From: CAYPHY01 sp964410625
GTDB taxonomy: Bacteria; Chloroflexota; Anaerolineae; Promineifilales; Promineifilaceae
DNA: 38,659 nt
NCBI GenBank assembly: GCA_964410625.1
Contig: CAYPHY010000048.1
Span: 1 to 38,659, forward strand
Reading direction: 5' to 3'
Every line of letters starts with the position of its first letter. Positions within the stretch are counted from its first letter, which is position 1. Below, piece after piece: positions 15,008 through 23,480 of the stretch. A program made the translations under genes and the position numbers. Below the pieces are notes generated by a model. It was not told the origin of the DNA. It saw only the letters and a program-made list of their open reading frames with translations, and made no database searches.

Positions 15008-15295
15008 TTGTTTTTCGTCTGCAAGGCTGAGTTTGAGTGGGACAGCCATAAGGCACTTGTCAACCTTGACAAACATGGTGTAAGCTTTGAAGAAGCCGCT
15101 GAGGTATTCTTTGATCCTTTTTATCAAACAGGTAATGCCAGCAGGCAAGACGAAGAGCGACAATTCATAATTGGTTATTCGTTGGCACAAAGATTGTTGA
15201 TAACAGTTTTTACTGAACGTGGTGAAAGGGCACGAATCATCTCCGCCCGTCCCACTACCCGTGCTGAAAGAAGGCTTTATGAAGACCGAAGATAA
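15008..15295 (+). CDS. BrnT-family toxin (DUF497), 5' end possibly frameshifted
   Basis: Type II toxin resembling the RelE-like ribonuclease BrnT: FEWDSHKALVNLDKHGVSFEEAAEVFFDP, then ERQFIIGYS, LLITVFTERGERARIISARPTTRAERRLYE. About 90 residues, full length apart from the start. The only in-frame start is TTG 15008 without a proper ribosome site. ATG 15001 has GGAG 6 bases upstream but stops after nine codons (TGA at 15028). Removing one T from the TTTTT tract at 15011-15015 would give MKVVFVCKAEFEWD, a natural beginning. The antitoxin gene overlaps its end. Confidence 0.8.
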   Translation: MFFVCKAEFEWDSHKALVNLDKHGVSFEEAAEVFFDPFYQTGNASRQDEERQFIIGYSLAQRLLITVFTERGERARIISARPTTRAERRLYEDRR

Positions 15296-15572
15296 CTGGG
15301 AACTTAGCATACGCACGCGTGCCAGCACAAAAGTGAGCATAGATATACCGAATGATGCACTTGACTCACTAGGGAAGCTTGCTGAAGGACGCGACATGAG
15401 TGTTGAGGCACTCTTGAGATTTTATATTGGTCAGGGACTCAGACAGGATTTAGCCAAACGATACGCTGATAGATTGTTAGAGACAACGGCTCATGTTCTG
15501 TCTCGACATATAGAATCGGAGACAGAAGTCTCTAATATCCTCCATGAGATTCAAGCGGAGACGGCCGTTTAA
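15279..15572 (+). CDS. BrnA-like antitoxin
   Basis: 97-residue partner of the preceding toxin; starts 17 bases before the toxin stop, with GAAAGAAGG just upstream. The middle reads TKVSIDIPNDALDSLGKLAEGRDMSVEALLRFYIGQGLRQDL, a ribbon-helix-helix-like DNA-binding pattern with a preceding basic strand. The C-terminal helix is longer than in typical BrnA. The family assignment relies mostly on the genomic pairing; another CopG/RHH group is possible. Confidence 0.65.
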   Translation: MKTEDNWELSIRTRASTKVSIDIPNDALDSLGKLAEGRDMSVEALLRFYIGQGLRQDLAKRYADRLLETTAHVLSRHIESETEVSNILHEIQAETAV

Positions 15573-15576
15573 GCTT

Positions 15577-16413
15577 CTATTGTAAAAACTGAAGCACTGT
15601 TTTTGCCACCTGCAACGGCCGTTCCATCGTCACCATATGTCCTGCATCGGGTATTTCAACAAAGGTTGTACCTGGTTGTAATGTTTGCCATAGCGTCCAC
15701 GCTTCGGGGAAGAGCGAGTCGGAAGCGGCGGCGCGGATCGCCAGTGTGGGATGCGTTACCTGTGGTAAGACCTGCCACACGTCCAGCGGCGGCCGCGCGT
15801 AGAACGCCGCTTCCCACTCGCGCGAATAGGCCAGCCGGACGCCTCCCATTGCTGCATCTTCGCGCAGCCCATGTTGGATAAAGTCCCATAACGCCTCGTC
15901 GCTCCAGCGTTGGAAGGCAGCCTTAGCCCGGAAATGGTCGAAGGCGGCGGCGCGGCTCGGCCATTGTTGGCGACGGCCGCGTGTTGTTTGCAACAAGGGC
16001 ATGTTTTCGATCAATTCCGGCGTAACGGCCAACGCCTCTAATACCGCTGGCGGTAGGAAGATCGGTTCGATTAACACCAGGGCGCGGAACAGTTGCGGCC
16101 GTTGCTGGGCAGCATAGAGCGTTGCCACCGCCCCCAGCGAGTGTCCTACCCCAATGACATTCGTAAGCGCTTGCTGTTCAAAGAAGCATACTAAGTCATC
16201 GGCAATTTGCTTCCAGGAGACGAGGTCTGATGGGTGACTGTCTGCCCACAACGGCCGATGGTGGACGGCCAAAACCCGGTAGTCGGGCAAGAATGGGGCC
16301 AGAAATTGGCGAAAGCAGGCTGGTGGATAGGCATTGGGATGGGCAAAATGCAACACCGGCCTGCTATTGTCTTTGGTATCGTTGAACGCCTCAAAAGGGA
16401 TCAGTTTTTGCAA
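15577..16413 (-). CDS. alpha/beta-fold hydrolase
   Basis: Hydrolase of 278 residues of the alpha/beta fold, substrate unknown. The nucleophile elbow GHSLGA has Ser92. The oxyanion region is near LHFAHPNAYPPAC, an acid is likely around residues 230-240 (IRAAASDSLFPEAW), and the His lies in PDAGHMVTMERP near the C-terminus. The start is TTG 16413, with AGGA 7 bases before it. It begins 13 bases after the AIM24 gene, so the two should be co-transcribed. The antitoxin gene converges with a 4-base gap. Confidence 0.85.
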   Translation of the reverse strand: MQKLIPFEAFNDTKDNSRPVLHFAHPNAYPPACFRQFLAPFLPDYRVLAVHHRPLWADSHPSDLVSWKQIADDLVCFFEQQALTNVIGVGHSLGAVATLYAAQQRPQLFRALVLIEPIFLPPAVLEALAVTPELIENMPLLQTTRGRRQQWPSRAAAFDHFRAKAAFQRWSDEALWDFIQHGLREDAAMGGVRLAYSREWEAAFYARPPLDVWQVLPQVTHPTLAIRAAASDSLFPEAWTLWQTLQPGTTFVEIPDAGHMVTMERPLQVAKTVLQFLQ

Positions 16414-16426
16414 ATTTTTATCCTGG

Positions 16427-17284
16427 TTAGGCTTGGAATGTCTCAGATTCCAGTTCCTCTTCGGTTGGGATAATGCCTGGCGGCCCGGCCAATGCCAGCA
16501 GTCCTTCTTGGGTCGCTAATTTGTCATACACTTGCATCGTTGGTGCCAGCCAAACAAAGCCAGTGCCTTCAAACGTCTGCAACCAGCCCTCACTGGAAAC
16601 GGAGGTAGCCAGCAGGCTCTTGCTGCTTTTCTCCACGCGGTAAGACAACTTTTCGCTGCGCATCAACATGAAGTTGCCATCCACAAACAGCTTTTCGTCA
16701 TTTAGCTCCACTCTCAGCAGCTCATCACGCGGCACAGGTGAGTAAAGTACGGCCACACCTGTACCAGAGATTTTTGTTTGAAAGTAAGTTTCCTTGCCAA
16801 ACAGGGTGGCGGAAATGGTGCGTTGGCGGCCGACTGCGATATCCAAACCAGAGGTACCGGCATAAAAAAGGCTCTTATCAACGATGGTCCCCCCTTCGCG
16901 CTCATCCACGCGATGCAAAAAGAAATGGCCGAAGGTTGGTTCCAGGTATACATCTCCCGTTCCGCGAATCTCGTTGACAAAAAAGCTCTCGCCGGAGACC
17001 ATCTTGCGCGTCAGGCCCTTGATCAGACCACCGCCGGTGCTGGCCCGCATTTCCAGATTGCCCTTCATGAAGTAGAGCGAGCCTCTTTCCACCCGCGCGG
17101 CCGACTCGTTCAGGCGGATACGTACCATCTTCAGGTGCATTCCGCCCTGGCTGGCGTAATAGAGACTTTCGGCCGTGCGGATGTCGGCCGATCCCTTCAG
17201 CTTCCTATATTGCATAACCTCGACAATGGATCCATCATCTGTTTCGGCTCGTTCAAGAACTTCCATTTCTTCTGTATTCAGCAT
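16427..17284 (-). CDS. AIM24/DUF124-family protein
   Basis: Beta-strand-rich protein of 285 residues, related to the TIGR00266/AIM24 proteins (a beta-helix/sandwich fold of unclear role; the yeast member acts in mitochondrial inner-membrane organisation). Visible features are MVRIRLNESAARVERGSLYFMKGNLE, GESFFVNEIRGTGDVYLEP, ISGTGVAVLYSPV and EGTGFVWLAPT, the repeated GTG-x-V strands typical of the family. GGAGG sits 5 bases before ATG 17284, in preference to the ATG at 17296. It leads a two-gene unit with the hydrolase. Confidence 0.85.
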   Translation of the reverse strand: MLNTEEMEVLERAETDDGSIVEVMQYRKLKGSADIRTAESLYYASQGGMHLKMVRIRLNESAARVERGSLYFMKGNLEMRASTGGGLIKGLTRKMVSGESFFVNEIRGTGDVYLEPTFGHFFLHRVDEREGGTIVDKSLFYAGTSGLDIAVGRQRTISATLFGKETYFQTKISGTGVAVLYSPVPRDELLRVELNDEKLFVDGNFMLMRSEKLSYRVEKSSKSLLATSVSSEGWLQTFEGTGFVWLAPTMQVYDKLATQEGLLALAGPPGIIPTEEELESETFQA

Positions 17285-17307
17285 GACTACCTCCACATTC
17301 AGATTTT

Positions 17308-17340
17308 AGAACTCGGTTTCGGCAAAGAAACCGAGTTTCT
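17308..17340. repeat. dispersed AGAACTCGGTTTC / GAAACCGAGTTTCT repeat
   Basis: AGAACTCGGTTTC (17308-17320) and GAAACCGAGTTTCT (17327-17340) form a 13-base complementary pair around a 6-base loop, upstream of the AIM24 gene. It is a third member of the family at 9212 and 13966. Here the core is CTCGG rather than CCCGG. Confidence 0.85.
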
Positions 17341-17432
17341 TAGCGAGCAGACCCTTCATTTGATATGCCTATAATAGTTCGGCATTCTGCTGATTTTGTG
17401 CTGTTCATCATGCTTTGTCAACCACTGTTTGC

Positions 17433-18062
17433 CTATCTGTTGCTGTTTTGCTTTTTGCGGCGGTAGTAGCGTTTTGCTTTGGCGCGGCTGCCGCAGTCGG
17501 CCATGTCGCACCAACGGCGGCTGTGGTTCTTGGTTGTATCCAGAAAGAGCCAGCCACACATCTCGCCATCGCACATTTTCACCCAGCGCACTTCGTCCGA
17601 AGCGAGCAGGTTCGCGGCCGACCAGGCCACCGGCCCCAAAATACCATCCAACGCTTCCTGGTCTGCCAGCCAATCACAAATGAATCGCTCTCCAACGGCC
17701 GTCACACGAAGCTGGACCGGAGCCATCTGGAGGGCGGTGTTTAGGGTTGCCAGATCAGCGGCCGTTGGCGATGTGCCAGAAGCCAGAGCGACAAACACAC
17801 GAAAAATGACCTCTCGTAAATCATGGGCGCGGCGGAGAACGGCCGCGGCTTCCGGCATCCGGTGTTCAGCTTTCTGCTGAAGCGCTTGTGCCTGGTCGAC
17901 CGGGATGATAGTTGCTTGCTTTGCCCAGGCGACAAGGTCTGTGTAGCTTCGCAAATACTCAGTCGGGTGGGCGGAAGTGTGGTCGCTAACTGTATTGGCA
18001 AAGTCCAGACAAAGTCGCTCGCCGAGGAAGGTAAATGTTCTCTCTTGTGGTTGAACACTCAT
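17433..18062 (-). CDS. CGNR zinc-finger / ABATE-domain regulator
   Basis: Putative transcription regulator of 209 residues. The N-terminal ABATE-type domain begins with TFLGERLCLDFANTVSDH, followed by helices with LREVIFRVF. The C-terminal CGNR zinc finger reads KMCDGEMCGWLFLDTTKNHSRRWCDMADCGSRAKAKRYYRRKK, with four cysteines (Cx4C and Cx4C) and the final signature as CGSR instead of CGNR. ATG 18062 is chosen because the family starts close to it; the longer reading adds an unrelated N-terminal stretch. The target is unknown. Confidence 0.87.
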   Translation of the reverse strand: MSVQPQERTFTFLGERLCLDFANTVSDHTSAHPTEYLRSYTDLVAWAKQATIIPVDQAQALQQKAEHRMPEAAAVLRRAHDLREVIFRVFVALASGTSPTAADLATLNTALQMAPVQLRVTAVGERFICDWLADQEALDGILGPVAWSAANLLASDEVRWVKMCDGEMCGWLFLDTTKNHSRRWCDMADCGSRAKAKRYYRRKKQNSNR

Positions 18063-18209
18063 AAAACCGCTTTTTTTACCATCGAAACAGGATTTGACAG
18101 GTGATAATCCATTTGTTATTTTACTATCAAAATCTATTATAGGGAGTAAGGCGGGTGCTATCAAGTAGCATGGCTTTGCTCAGGCATCGGATAATAAGGA
18201 AATAGGAAG

Positions 18210-18584
18210 ATGAGCGATTATCAGCGTGTGGCGAAATGGCTGGAAGATTATGTGGCAGCGTGGAAATCCTATGACCCAGAGGCGATTCGGGCGTTGTTTA
18301 GTGAAGGTGCAACCTACCGGTATGGCCCTTATGATAAACCGCTAGAGGGTCGTGAGGCGATTGTGGCGGGTTGGCTGGAAAATCGAGATGAGCCGAATAC
18401 CTATTCGGCCGACTATAAACCGATTGCCGTTGATGGCAACACGGCCGTCAGCAACGGTCGTTCGTTATACTATGCGGCCGACGGCAAAACACTCATTCGC
18501 GAATTCGATAATATCTTTGTGATCAAGTTTGATGAGGACGGCCGTTGCGCGGATTTCTGCGATTGGTATGTGGAGAAGCGCTGA
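18210..18584 (+). CDS. SnoaL/NTF2-like protein
   Basis: Small single-domain cone-fold protein of 124 residues. The N-terminal helix YQRVAKWLEDYVAAWKSYDPEAIRALFSEGATYRYGP and the strands IREFDNIFVIKFDEDGRC and FCDWYVEKR fit the SnoaL-like/nuclear transport factor 2 superfamily. Members are often isomerases, hydrolases or ligand-binding proteins, so no activity can be given. AGGAAG sits 0-1 base before the ATG, unusually close, with another GGAAA further up. Confidence 0.82.
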   Translation: MSDYQRVAKWLEDYVAAWKSYDPEAIRALFSEGATYRYGPYDKPLEGREAIVAGWLENRDEPNTYSADYKPIAVDGNTAVSNGRSLYYAADGKTLIREFDNIFVIKFDEDGRCADFCDWYVEKR

Positions 18585-18613
18585 CCATCATTCGGCCATC
18601 ACTTGGGGTCAAG

Positions 18614-19579
18614 TTATTTCCAAGCTGTTACCTCATCCAAGGCGGCCTTTTCTTCTTTGTTGAGGTTGATTTCTGCGCCTTTCATGGTGTCCTCTAGTTG
18701 TTCAACGCTGTTGGCGCCGATGATGGCGGAGGAGACGGCTGGATTCGCCAACACCCAGGCAATAGCCATCTGGGCTACCGTCCCCCCTTTTTCGCGGCCG
18801 ATCTCTTCCAGCTTTTCGACGGCCGAAAAGCCGCGATCATTCAGATAACGGGACTTGACGCCGCTGGCACGGGCGGAATCGGGCAGGGGTTCATCCCGCC
18901 GGTACTTGCCAGTTAGAAAACCGGCCGCCAGCGGGCTATAGGGGATGACGCCGATGCCCTGATCGAGGCATAGCGGTTGCAACTCACGCTCAAACTCTGG
19001 GCGGTGGACAAGGTTGTAGTGGGGTTGCAGGCTATCGAAGCGGCTCAACCCGCGCACATCAGAAATCCAGAGCGATTTCGCCAACAACCAGGCAGGATAG
19101 TTGGAACAACCAATGTAGCGCACTTTACCGGCACGAACGAGATCGTCCAGGGTGCGTAAGGTCTCGTCGAGGGGGGTCTCTTCGTCGGGCGAGTGAGACT
19201 GGTAGAGATCTATGTAGTCGGTTTGTAGGCGGCGCAGGCTGGCGTCAACGGCGTTCATAATGTGCTGGCGCGAAAGCCCCTGGTCGTTGGGGCCGTCGCC
19301 CATGCGGCCGCGCACTTTGGTGGCGATGATGATCTCCTCGCGCCGGACATGGCCGTTTTTCAGCCAGCGGCCGATCACCTGCTCAGCCACGCCACCGGGG
19401 TTGCCTTCGGCCCAACGGGAGTAAACGTCGGCCGTGTCAAAGAAGTTACAGCCCAGCTCGACGGCACGGCTCATCACCTGGTGGGCGGCTTTTTCTTCGG
19501 CCGTCCAGCCCCATTGCATCGTTCCCAGGCAGATCGTCGAAACCTTCAGCCCCGTGCGTCCTAAGCGGCGGTATTCCAT
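18614..19579 (-). CDS. aldo/keto reductase
   Basis: NADPH-dependent oxidoreductase with the AKR TIM barrel, 321 residues. The catalytic tetrad can be placed: Asp49 (FFDTADVYS), Tyr53, Lys88 (IIATKVRG) and His129 (LYQSHSPDEETP). GCSNYPAW and the late GANSVEQLEDTM stretch for cofactor binding follow. It resembles the YajO/PdxI-like group and the substrate is unknown. It lies tail to tail with the SnoaL-like gene. Confidence 0.92.
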   Translation of the reverse strand: MEYRRLGRTGLKVSTICLGTMQWGWTAEEKAAHQVMSRAVELGCNFFDTADVYSRWAEGNPGGVAEQVIGRWLKNGHVRREEIIIATKVRGRMGDGPNDQGLSRQHIMNAVDASLRRLQTDYIDLYQSHSPDEETPLDETLRTLDDLVRAGKVRYIGCSNYPAWLLAKSLWISDVRGLSRFDSLQPHYNLVHRPEFERELQPLCLDQGIGVIPYSPLAAGFLTGKYRRDEPLPDSARASGVKSRYLNDRGFSAVEKLEEIGREKGGTVAQMAIAWVLANPAVSSAIIGANSVEQLEDTMKGAEINLNKEEKAALDEVTAWK

Positions 19580-19640
19580 CTTGCTCCTCTATTTTTAGTA
19601 AGTAATTGCCAGCGGGTAGTAGACAGTTTATGCTCCAGGC

Positions 19641-19680
19641 CACCTGCCACCTGCCACCTGCCACCTGCCACCTGCCACCT
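19641..19680. repeat. heptamer tandem repeat (CACCTGC)n
   Basis: About 5.7 perfect copies of the same unit as at 1-55, lying 3 bases after the end of the downstream-strand serine hydrolase (stop at 19684-19686) and before the aldo/keto reductase start. There is no inverted complement. This is the second locus with an identical unit, 19.6 kb away. Confidence 0.95.
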
Positions 19681-19683
19681 ATC

Positions 19684-21225
19684 TCAATTGCCATCCACAG
19701 GGGCGGTTGCCGGGGCGCTGGCGCGTTCGATTTCTTCCGCCACACCGCTGAGATCGGCGAGGTAAGGGTTGTCAAAGTTAAAGTAGTTATAGGTAGCGCG
19801 GGAGATTTCGTTGATGAAAGGGAAGCTATATTCAGAGGATAACCAATCGCTCTCCGGTTGGGCGAGATATACCATGATTACGTAATCGCCTCCAGGAGAA
19901 AAGACGATCCCGGCATCAACGTGCTCATTGAAGCTCCAGCCATGCTTGTGTGGCACAACCGCTTCCTTCGGAACGCCATAACGGATCAGCAAATTTCCTT
20001 CCACATTCTGCGTCATCAGGTCGAGAATGGCCTGACATTCAGATTGGGTTATCTGTTCCGGGTAGGCGGCTAATAGCCCTCCTTCTCCCTGGGCGCAATA
20101 GTAGAGCATAGCCAGCAGCGTACCGATTTCCTCGGTGGTCGTTTGCCGGGCCGGGTCAGGGCTGACGTTGATATCGGTGCGGGAGTTGGCCGGGGTCTGG
20201 AATGTGCTGGGACGGGTGGCGACTTCGGCCGCGTCATAAGGCACAGCCATAAAGGTATTGACCAACCCCAGCGCACGCATGTCCTGGGTGAGGATATCCG
20301 CACCACGATACGTATTGTCTTCGCCGGCGATCACATGGAGCAGCAGGTTCGCGGCGTGGTTGCTGGAGCGCGTGGCCGTATCCAGGAACAAGCCCTGCAC
20401 AAAGGCATCGGGGGGCTGGTCGAGTACGCGATAAGCGTCAATAAAAATCGGGATTTTTAAGATGCTCAGGCCGGAAATAGCGACATCCCCATTGATGTTG
20501 ATCTCTTCACCCGTTTGTAGATCGAGGATAAAGACGCTGCCAAAGCCGGTGAACGCTTCCAACTGACGTTCGATTTCAGCTTCCAATAAGTGAAGTCCCC
20601 ACTCTGGGGCCGGTTGATGAATGAATTGCAGTTCAACAACGCGTTCGTCAGACTGATAGAGGGCATCGCGTAAGGGGACAATGCTGGCCTCGATGTCGGT
20701 GATGTAGCCGGGACGGCCGTCGGCAATTGTTCCGGCCGCATTATCACTGCCCTGGGCGGTGAAGGAAGGGGGCGTGGCGGGCTTATCCACAAAGCTGGCA
20801 ATGGTCTGCAACCGTTGCATCAAAGCGGCGTCATCGTGGATGGCACGAAGTTCGACGGTGATGGGCTGTGGCGAGAGGCCGATCACAAATTCGGCATAGC
20901 GTCGCCATAGCTCTTGTGATTCCCATTGATGCTTGGCCTGGGCTAACATCCCTTCCAGATCGAGCATAAACCCCACATCTTGGGGAGAGAGTTCCGCCAC
21001 ACGTTGGTCATCACGTACCAGTACCAGCGGACTCATGTACTGCTCAATGAGCAACGCCGAAGCCTGATCCATTGTCAACCCCTCAATTGACAACCCGGCA
21101 ACCGTCGTCCCCGGCGGAAACTTGTCTTGTGACCGGTAAAAGAGGAAGCCCTGGTAAAGAAGATAGGCGCCGCCCAGGATCAGGAGCGACCAAATTAAAA
21201 GGCGGCGCAATGTTTGCAGGAACAT
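19684..21225 (-). CDS. membrane-anchored beta-lactamase-fold serine hydrolase (intact active site)
   Basis: Predicted exported protein of 513 residues: an N-terminal membrane anchor (about 8-30), then a peptidoglycan-binding/VanW-N-like domain (about 35-210: TTVAGLSIEGLTMDQASALL), then a class A beta-lactamase-like domain (about 225-490). The catalytic Ser254 and Lys257 form SILK. SSN at 287-289 followed by HAANLLL corresponds to the SDN loop, and KHG at 427-429 to KTG. It may be a peptidoglycan hydrolase/D,D-peptidase-like enzyme rather than a drug-hydrolysing lactamase. It follows its paralogue by 28 bases on the same strand. Confidence 0.85.
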   Translation of the reverse strand: MFLQTLRRLLIWSLLILGGAYLLYQGFLFYRSQDKFPPGTTVAGLSIEGLTMDQASALLIEQYMSPLVLVRDDQRVAELSPQDVGFMLDLEGMLAQAKHQWESQELWRRYAEFVIGLSPQPITVELRAIHDDAALMQRLQTIASFVDKPATPPSFTAQGSDNAAGTIADGRPGYITDIEASIVPLRDALYQSDERVVELQFIHQPAPEWGLHLLEAEIERQLEAFTGFGSVFILDLQTGEEININGDVAISGLSILKIPIFIDAYRVLDQPPDAFVQGLFLDTATRSSNHAANLLLHVIAGEDNTYRGADILTQDMRALGLVNTFMAVPYDAAEVATRPSTFQTPANSRTDINVSPDPARQTTTEEIGTLLAMLYYCAQGEGGLLAAYPEQITQSECQAILDLMTQNVEGNLLIRYGVPKEAVVPHKHGWSFNEHVDAGIVFSPGGDYVIMVYLAQPESDWLSSEYSFPFINEISRATYNYFNFDNPYLADLSGVAEEIERASAPATAPVDGN

Positions 21226-21253
21226 AGCTGCTGTGGCCCGTCAGCACGGGCTG

Positions 21254-22753
21254 TTAATTGTTGTTGGTAGCGGCCGTTTCGCCTCCTAGATAGGGGGCGT
21301 CGAAGTTGAAGTAGTTATAGGCGGCGCGAGATACATCGGCCAACAGCGGGGAACTGAGTTCCCACTCCAACCAGTCAGGTTTGTATAAGAATTCGACGAT
21401 CACATAGTCCCCGGCGGGGGTGAAGACGATCCCGGCGTCAGCGTGGGTATCGCTATTCCAGCCGTGCCGGTGGGCCAGCGGGGTATTCGGTGGGATGCCT
21501 TCCTCCAACAGGCTGCCGATCTTGTTTTTCTCCATGTACTCCAGCATTTGCAGGCATTCTGTTTGCCACCCATCATCGGGATAGGCGGCAACCAAGGCCC
21601 CGCCCTGTCCGGTGGCGCAATAGTAAATCATGGACAGCAGCGTGCCGATGTCTTCGGCCGTTGTTTGCATCGTATCCGTCGGCCGTGTGCGTTGCGTTTC
21701 GGCGGTATTGGCCGGGGTCTCCAGCGGCCGTTGCCCTGGTCGCAGCGGCTGGTCGAAGGGGGCCATCATAAAGGTATTCCGCAGGCCAAGTCGCTGCATA
21801 GAAGCGGTCAATATTTCCGCGCCCTTATAGGGGTCTTCTTGACCGGCAATGACGTTTAAGAGCGCGTTGGCCGCCTCATTTTCGGAGCTGACCACCAATG
21901 TATCAGAGATGAGTTGACGCTGGGTTAGGGAGGGCAACCCGTCCAGTACGCGATATAGCTCGACAATGAGCGGTATTTTCATAATGTGATGTCCCGACAT
22001 CGGCACATCACCGTTGATATTCACTTCCAGCCCGGTCTGCAAATCGAGGATAAAGATACTGGCGACGCCGCCGGTATCTTGCTCAAAGACCTGCAAGCGG
22101 TTGACGAGGAGGCGGGTCAGGAGGTTGATGTTCGGCCGTTCCGGGGCCTTTGGTGCAATCACCAGATGGGCCTCGCGCGAACTCGGCCGGTATAGCGCCG
22201 CCTCCACGTCGGCAAAGCTGGCCTCAATGTCGGTTTCAATTCCTGCCGTGCCGTATTGGAAGCTCATTGAACTGGGAACGGGTTGGGGCGGCTGGGCAGG
22301 GGTATCAGTCAGGCTGGTGATCTCTTCCAGCACCATCCGCAGCGCATCCCGGTTATGGGTTGCGCTCAATTCCACCGGATCGACATCCACCGGCCGGCCC
22401 CAAAGAAAGCCCCAGAAGCCAGCCCAGAAGTCTTGCCGCGTGCGCTGGAAATCAGCCTGATTGAGCATCGTTTCCAGGTCGAGCGTGAACTCGGCACGGG
22501 CGGGGCTGATATTGAATGATTCCTGTCCGTGGTAGACAAGGATATCGGTATTGATATATTGCTCGGTCAGCGCGGCCGTTGCCTCTTCCTCGGTCATCTG
22601 GCTGACATCCAAACCGGCAATGGTCAGTCCGGTGGGATAGAGGGTGCGCGTCCCGGCATATTGGTAGAGCTTAAACAGGAGAAACATGGAGACAACGACG
22701 ATTAGCGACGCCGTGACCCATTGACCGACTCCTGGTGAAGTATTGCGATTCAT
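21254..22753 (-). CDS. membrane-anchored beta-lactamase-fold protein, nucleophile Ser replaced by His
   Basis: Paralogue of the gene just downstream, with the same layout: anchor (about 12-30), TGLTIAGLDVSQMTEEEATAALTEQY, then the beta-lactamase-like domain. Alignment of ISGLSILKIPI with MSGHHIMKIPL places His256 where the neighbour has catalytic Ser254, with Lys259 kept. SEN (290-292) fits the SDN loop, and RHG (429-431) replaces KHG. I checked the codons: CAT CAC ATT ATG AAA. The length (499) and reading frame are intact, so it is probably a maintained pseudoenzyme, perhaps binding peptidoglycan or partnering its neighbour. Confidence 0.85.
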   Translation of the reverse strand: MNRNTSPGVGQWVTASLIVVVSMFLLFKLYQYAGTRTLYPTGLTIAGLDVSQMTEEEATAALTEQYINTDILVYHGQESFNISPARAEFTLDLETMLNQADFQRTRQDFWAGFWGFLWGRPVDVDPVELSATHNRDALRMVLEEITSLTDTPAQPPQPVPSSMSFQYGTAGIETDIEASFADVEAALYRPSSREAHLVIAPKAPERPNINLLTRLLVNRLQVFEQDTGGVASIFILDLQTGLEVNINGDVPMSGHHIMKIPLIVELYRVLDGLPSLTQRQLISDTLVVSSENEAANALLNVIAGQEDPYKGAEILTASMQRLGLRNTFMMAPFDQPLRPGQRPLETPANTAETQRTRPTDTMQTTAEDIGTLLSMIYYCATGQGGALVAAYPDDGWQTECLQMLEYMEKNKIGSLLEEGIPPNTPLAHRHGWNSDTHADAGIVFTPAGDYVIVEFLYKPDWLEWELSSPLLADVSRAAYNYFNFDAPYLGGETAATNNN

Positions 22754-22766
22754 GATTGATCTTGGC

Positions 22767-23321
22767 TCAGTTTACGGCCGATTCTCCGGCGGCCGTTTCA
22801 CCTAAGCGCATTGCGGATGAAGCTGCTACGCCTTTCGGTAAAGCCCGGTATAGCGTGTGGGCAGCAAGAATAGCTTGTTTGGTAAAGGGTAGCAATGGCT
22901 GCGGCAACTTATTGGGCGCAAACCAACGCGCTTCCATAATTTCCGGCCCTGGCTCAGGCTCGCCAGGGTGAATCCAACCTAAATAAGCAATGCCGATGTG
23001 GTCAGGATGGGGATCGCGAGCGATATGGACAGGGGGGCCGAGATCGGCCGTTAATCCTGCTTCCTCATGCAGTTCGCGGAGGGCGCAATCACCAGGGTCT
23101 TCGCCAGCAGCTAACCAGCCGCCGGGGAGTCCCCAGGGAAAGGATGGATGAAACACATGGCGTAACATCAGCACATCGCCCTCTTCATTAAAAGCAATAA
23201 GCGCAACACCGATCCGTACCGGCCGCACAATCGCCCGTATTCCCAAGACCATTAACCGGTCGGCAAATGGTATCCGCACTAGCCCGGCGATTCTTTCTTT
23301 CCATGACAAAGATAAATTCAT
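22767..23321 (-). CDS. NUDIX hydrolase
   Basis: Pyrophosphohydrolase of 184 residues. The Nudix box is complete: GGWLAAGEDPGDCALRELHEEAGL, with the metal-binding REL-HEE. It sits before VHIARDPHPDHIGIAYLG and the C-terminal WFAPNKLPQPL. Substrates range from ADP-ribose to nucleotides and cannot be fixed here. ATG 23321 is chosen, as the longer reading to 23411 lacks a convincing start. It ends 13 bases before the serine-less paralogue and points the same way. Confidence 0.88.
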   Translation of the reverse strand: MNLSLSWKERIAGLVRIPFADRLMVLGIRAIVRPVRIGVALIAFNEEGDVLMLRHVFHPSFPWGLPGGWLAAGEDPGDCALRELHEEAGLTADLGPPVHIARDPHPDHIGIAYLGWIHPGEPEPGPEIMEARWFAPNKLPQPLLPFTKQAILAAHTLYRALPKGVAASSAMRLGETAAGESAVN

Positions 23322-23480
23322 TGGCCAATTGCCCAACGCTCCGCCTGTATAATCATAACAGATTTTGCGTCTATGGCGATAGAGCAAATGTGCAATAGGC
23401 GGCCAGCACACAGCCTGATACTATATCAAAAGACGGCCGTTCCATCAAAGCTGCTGATCGCACGCTCATCTTGGGCAAGA

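Noticed and set aside
15577..17284. Biosynthetic gene cluster
   Set aside because: A hydrolase and an AIM24 protein alone do not support one; no synthase, tailoring or export genes are adjacent.
19684..22753. Beta-lactam resistance genes
   Set aside because: The large peptidoglycan-binding-like N-terminal part, membrane anchor and KHG/RHG motifs differ from dedicated lactamases; resistance is not supported by sequence.
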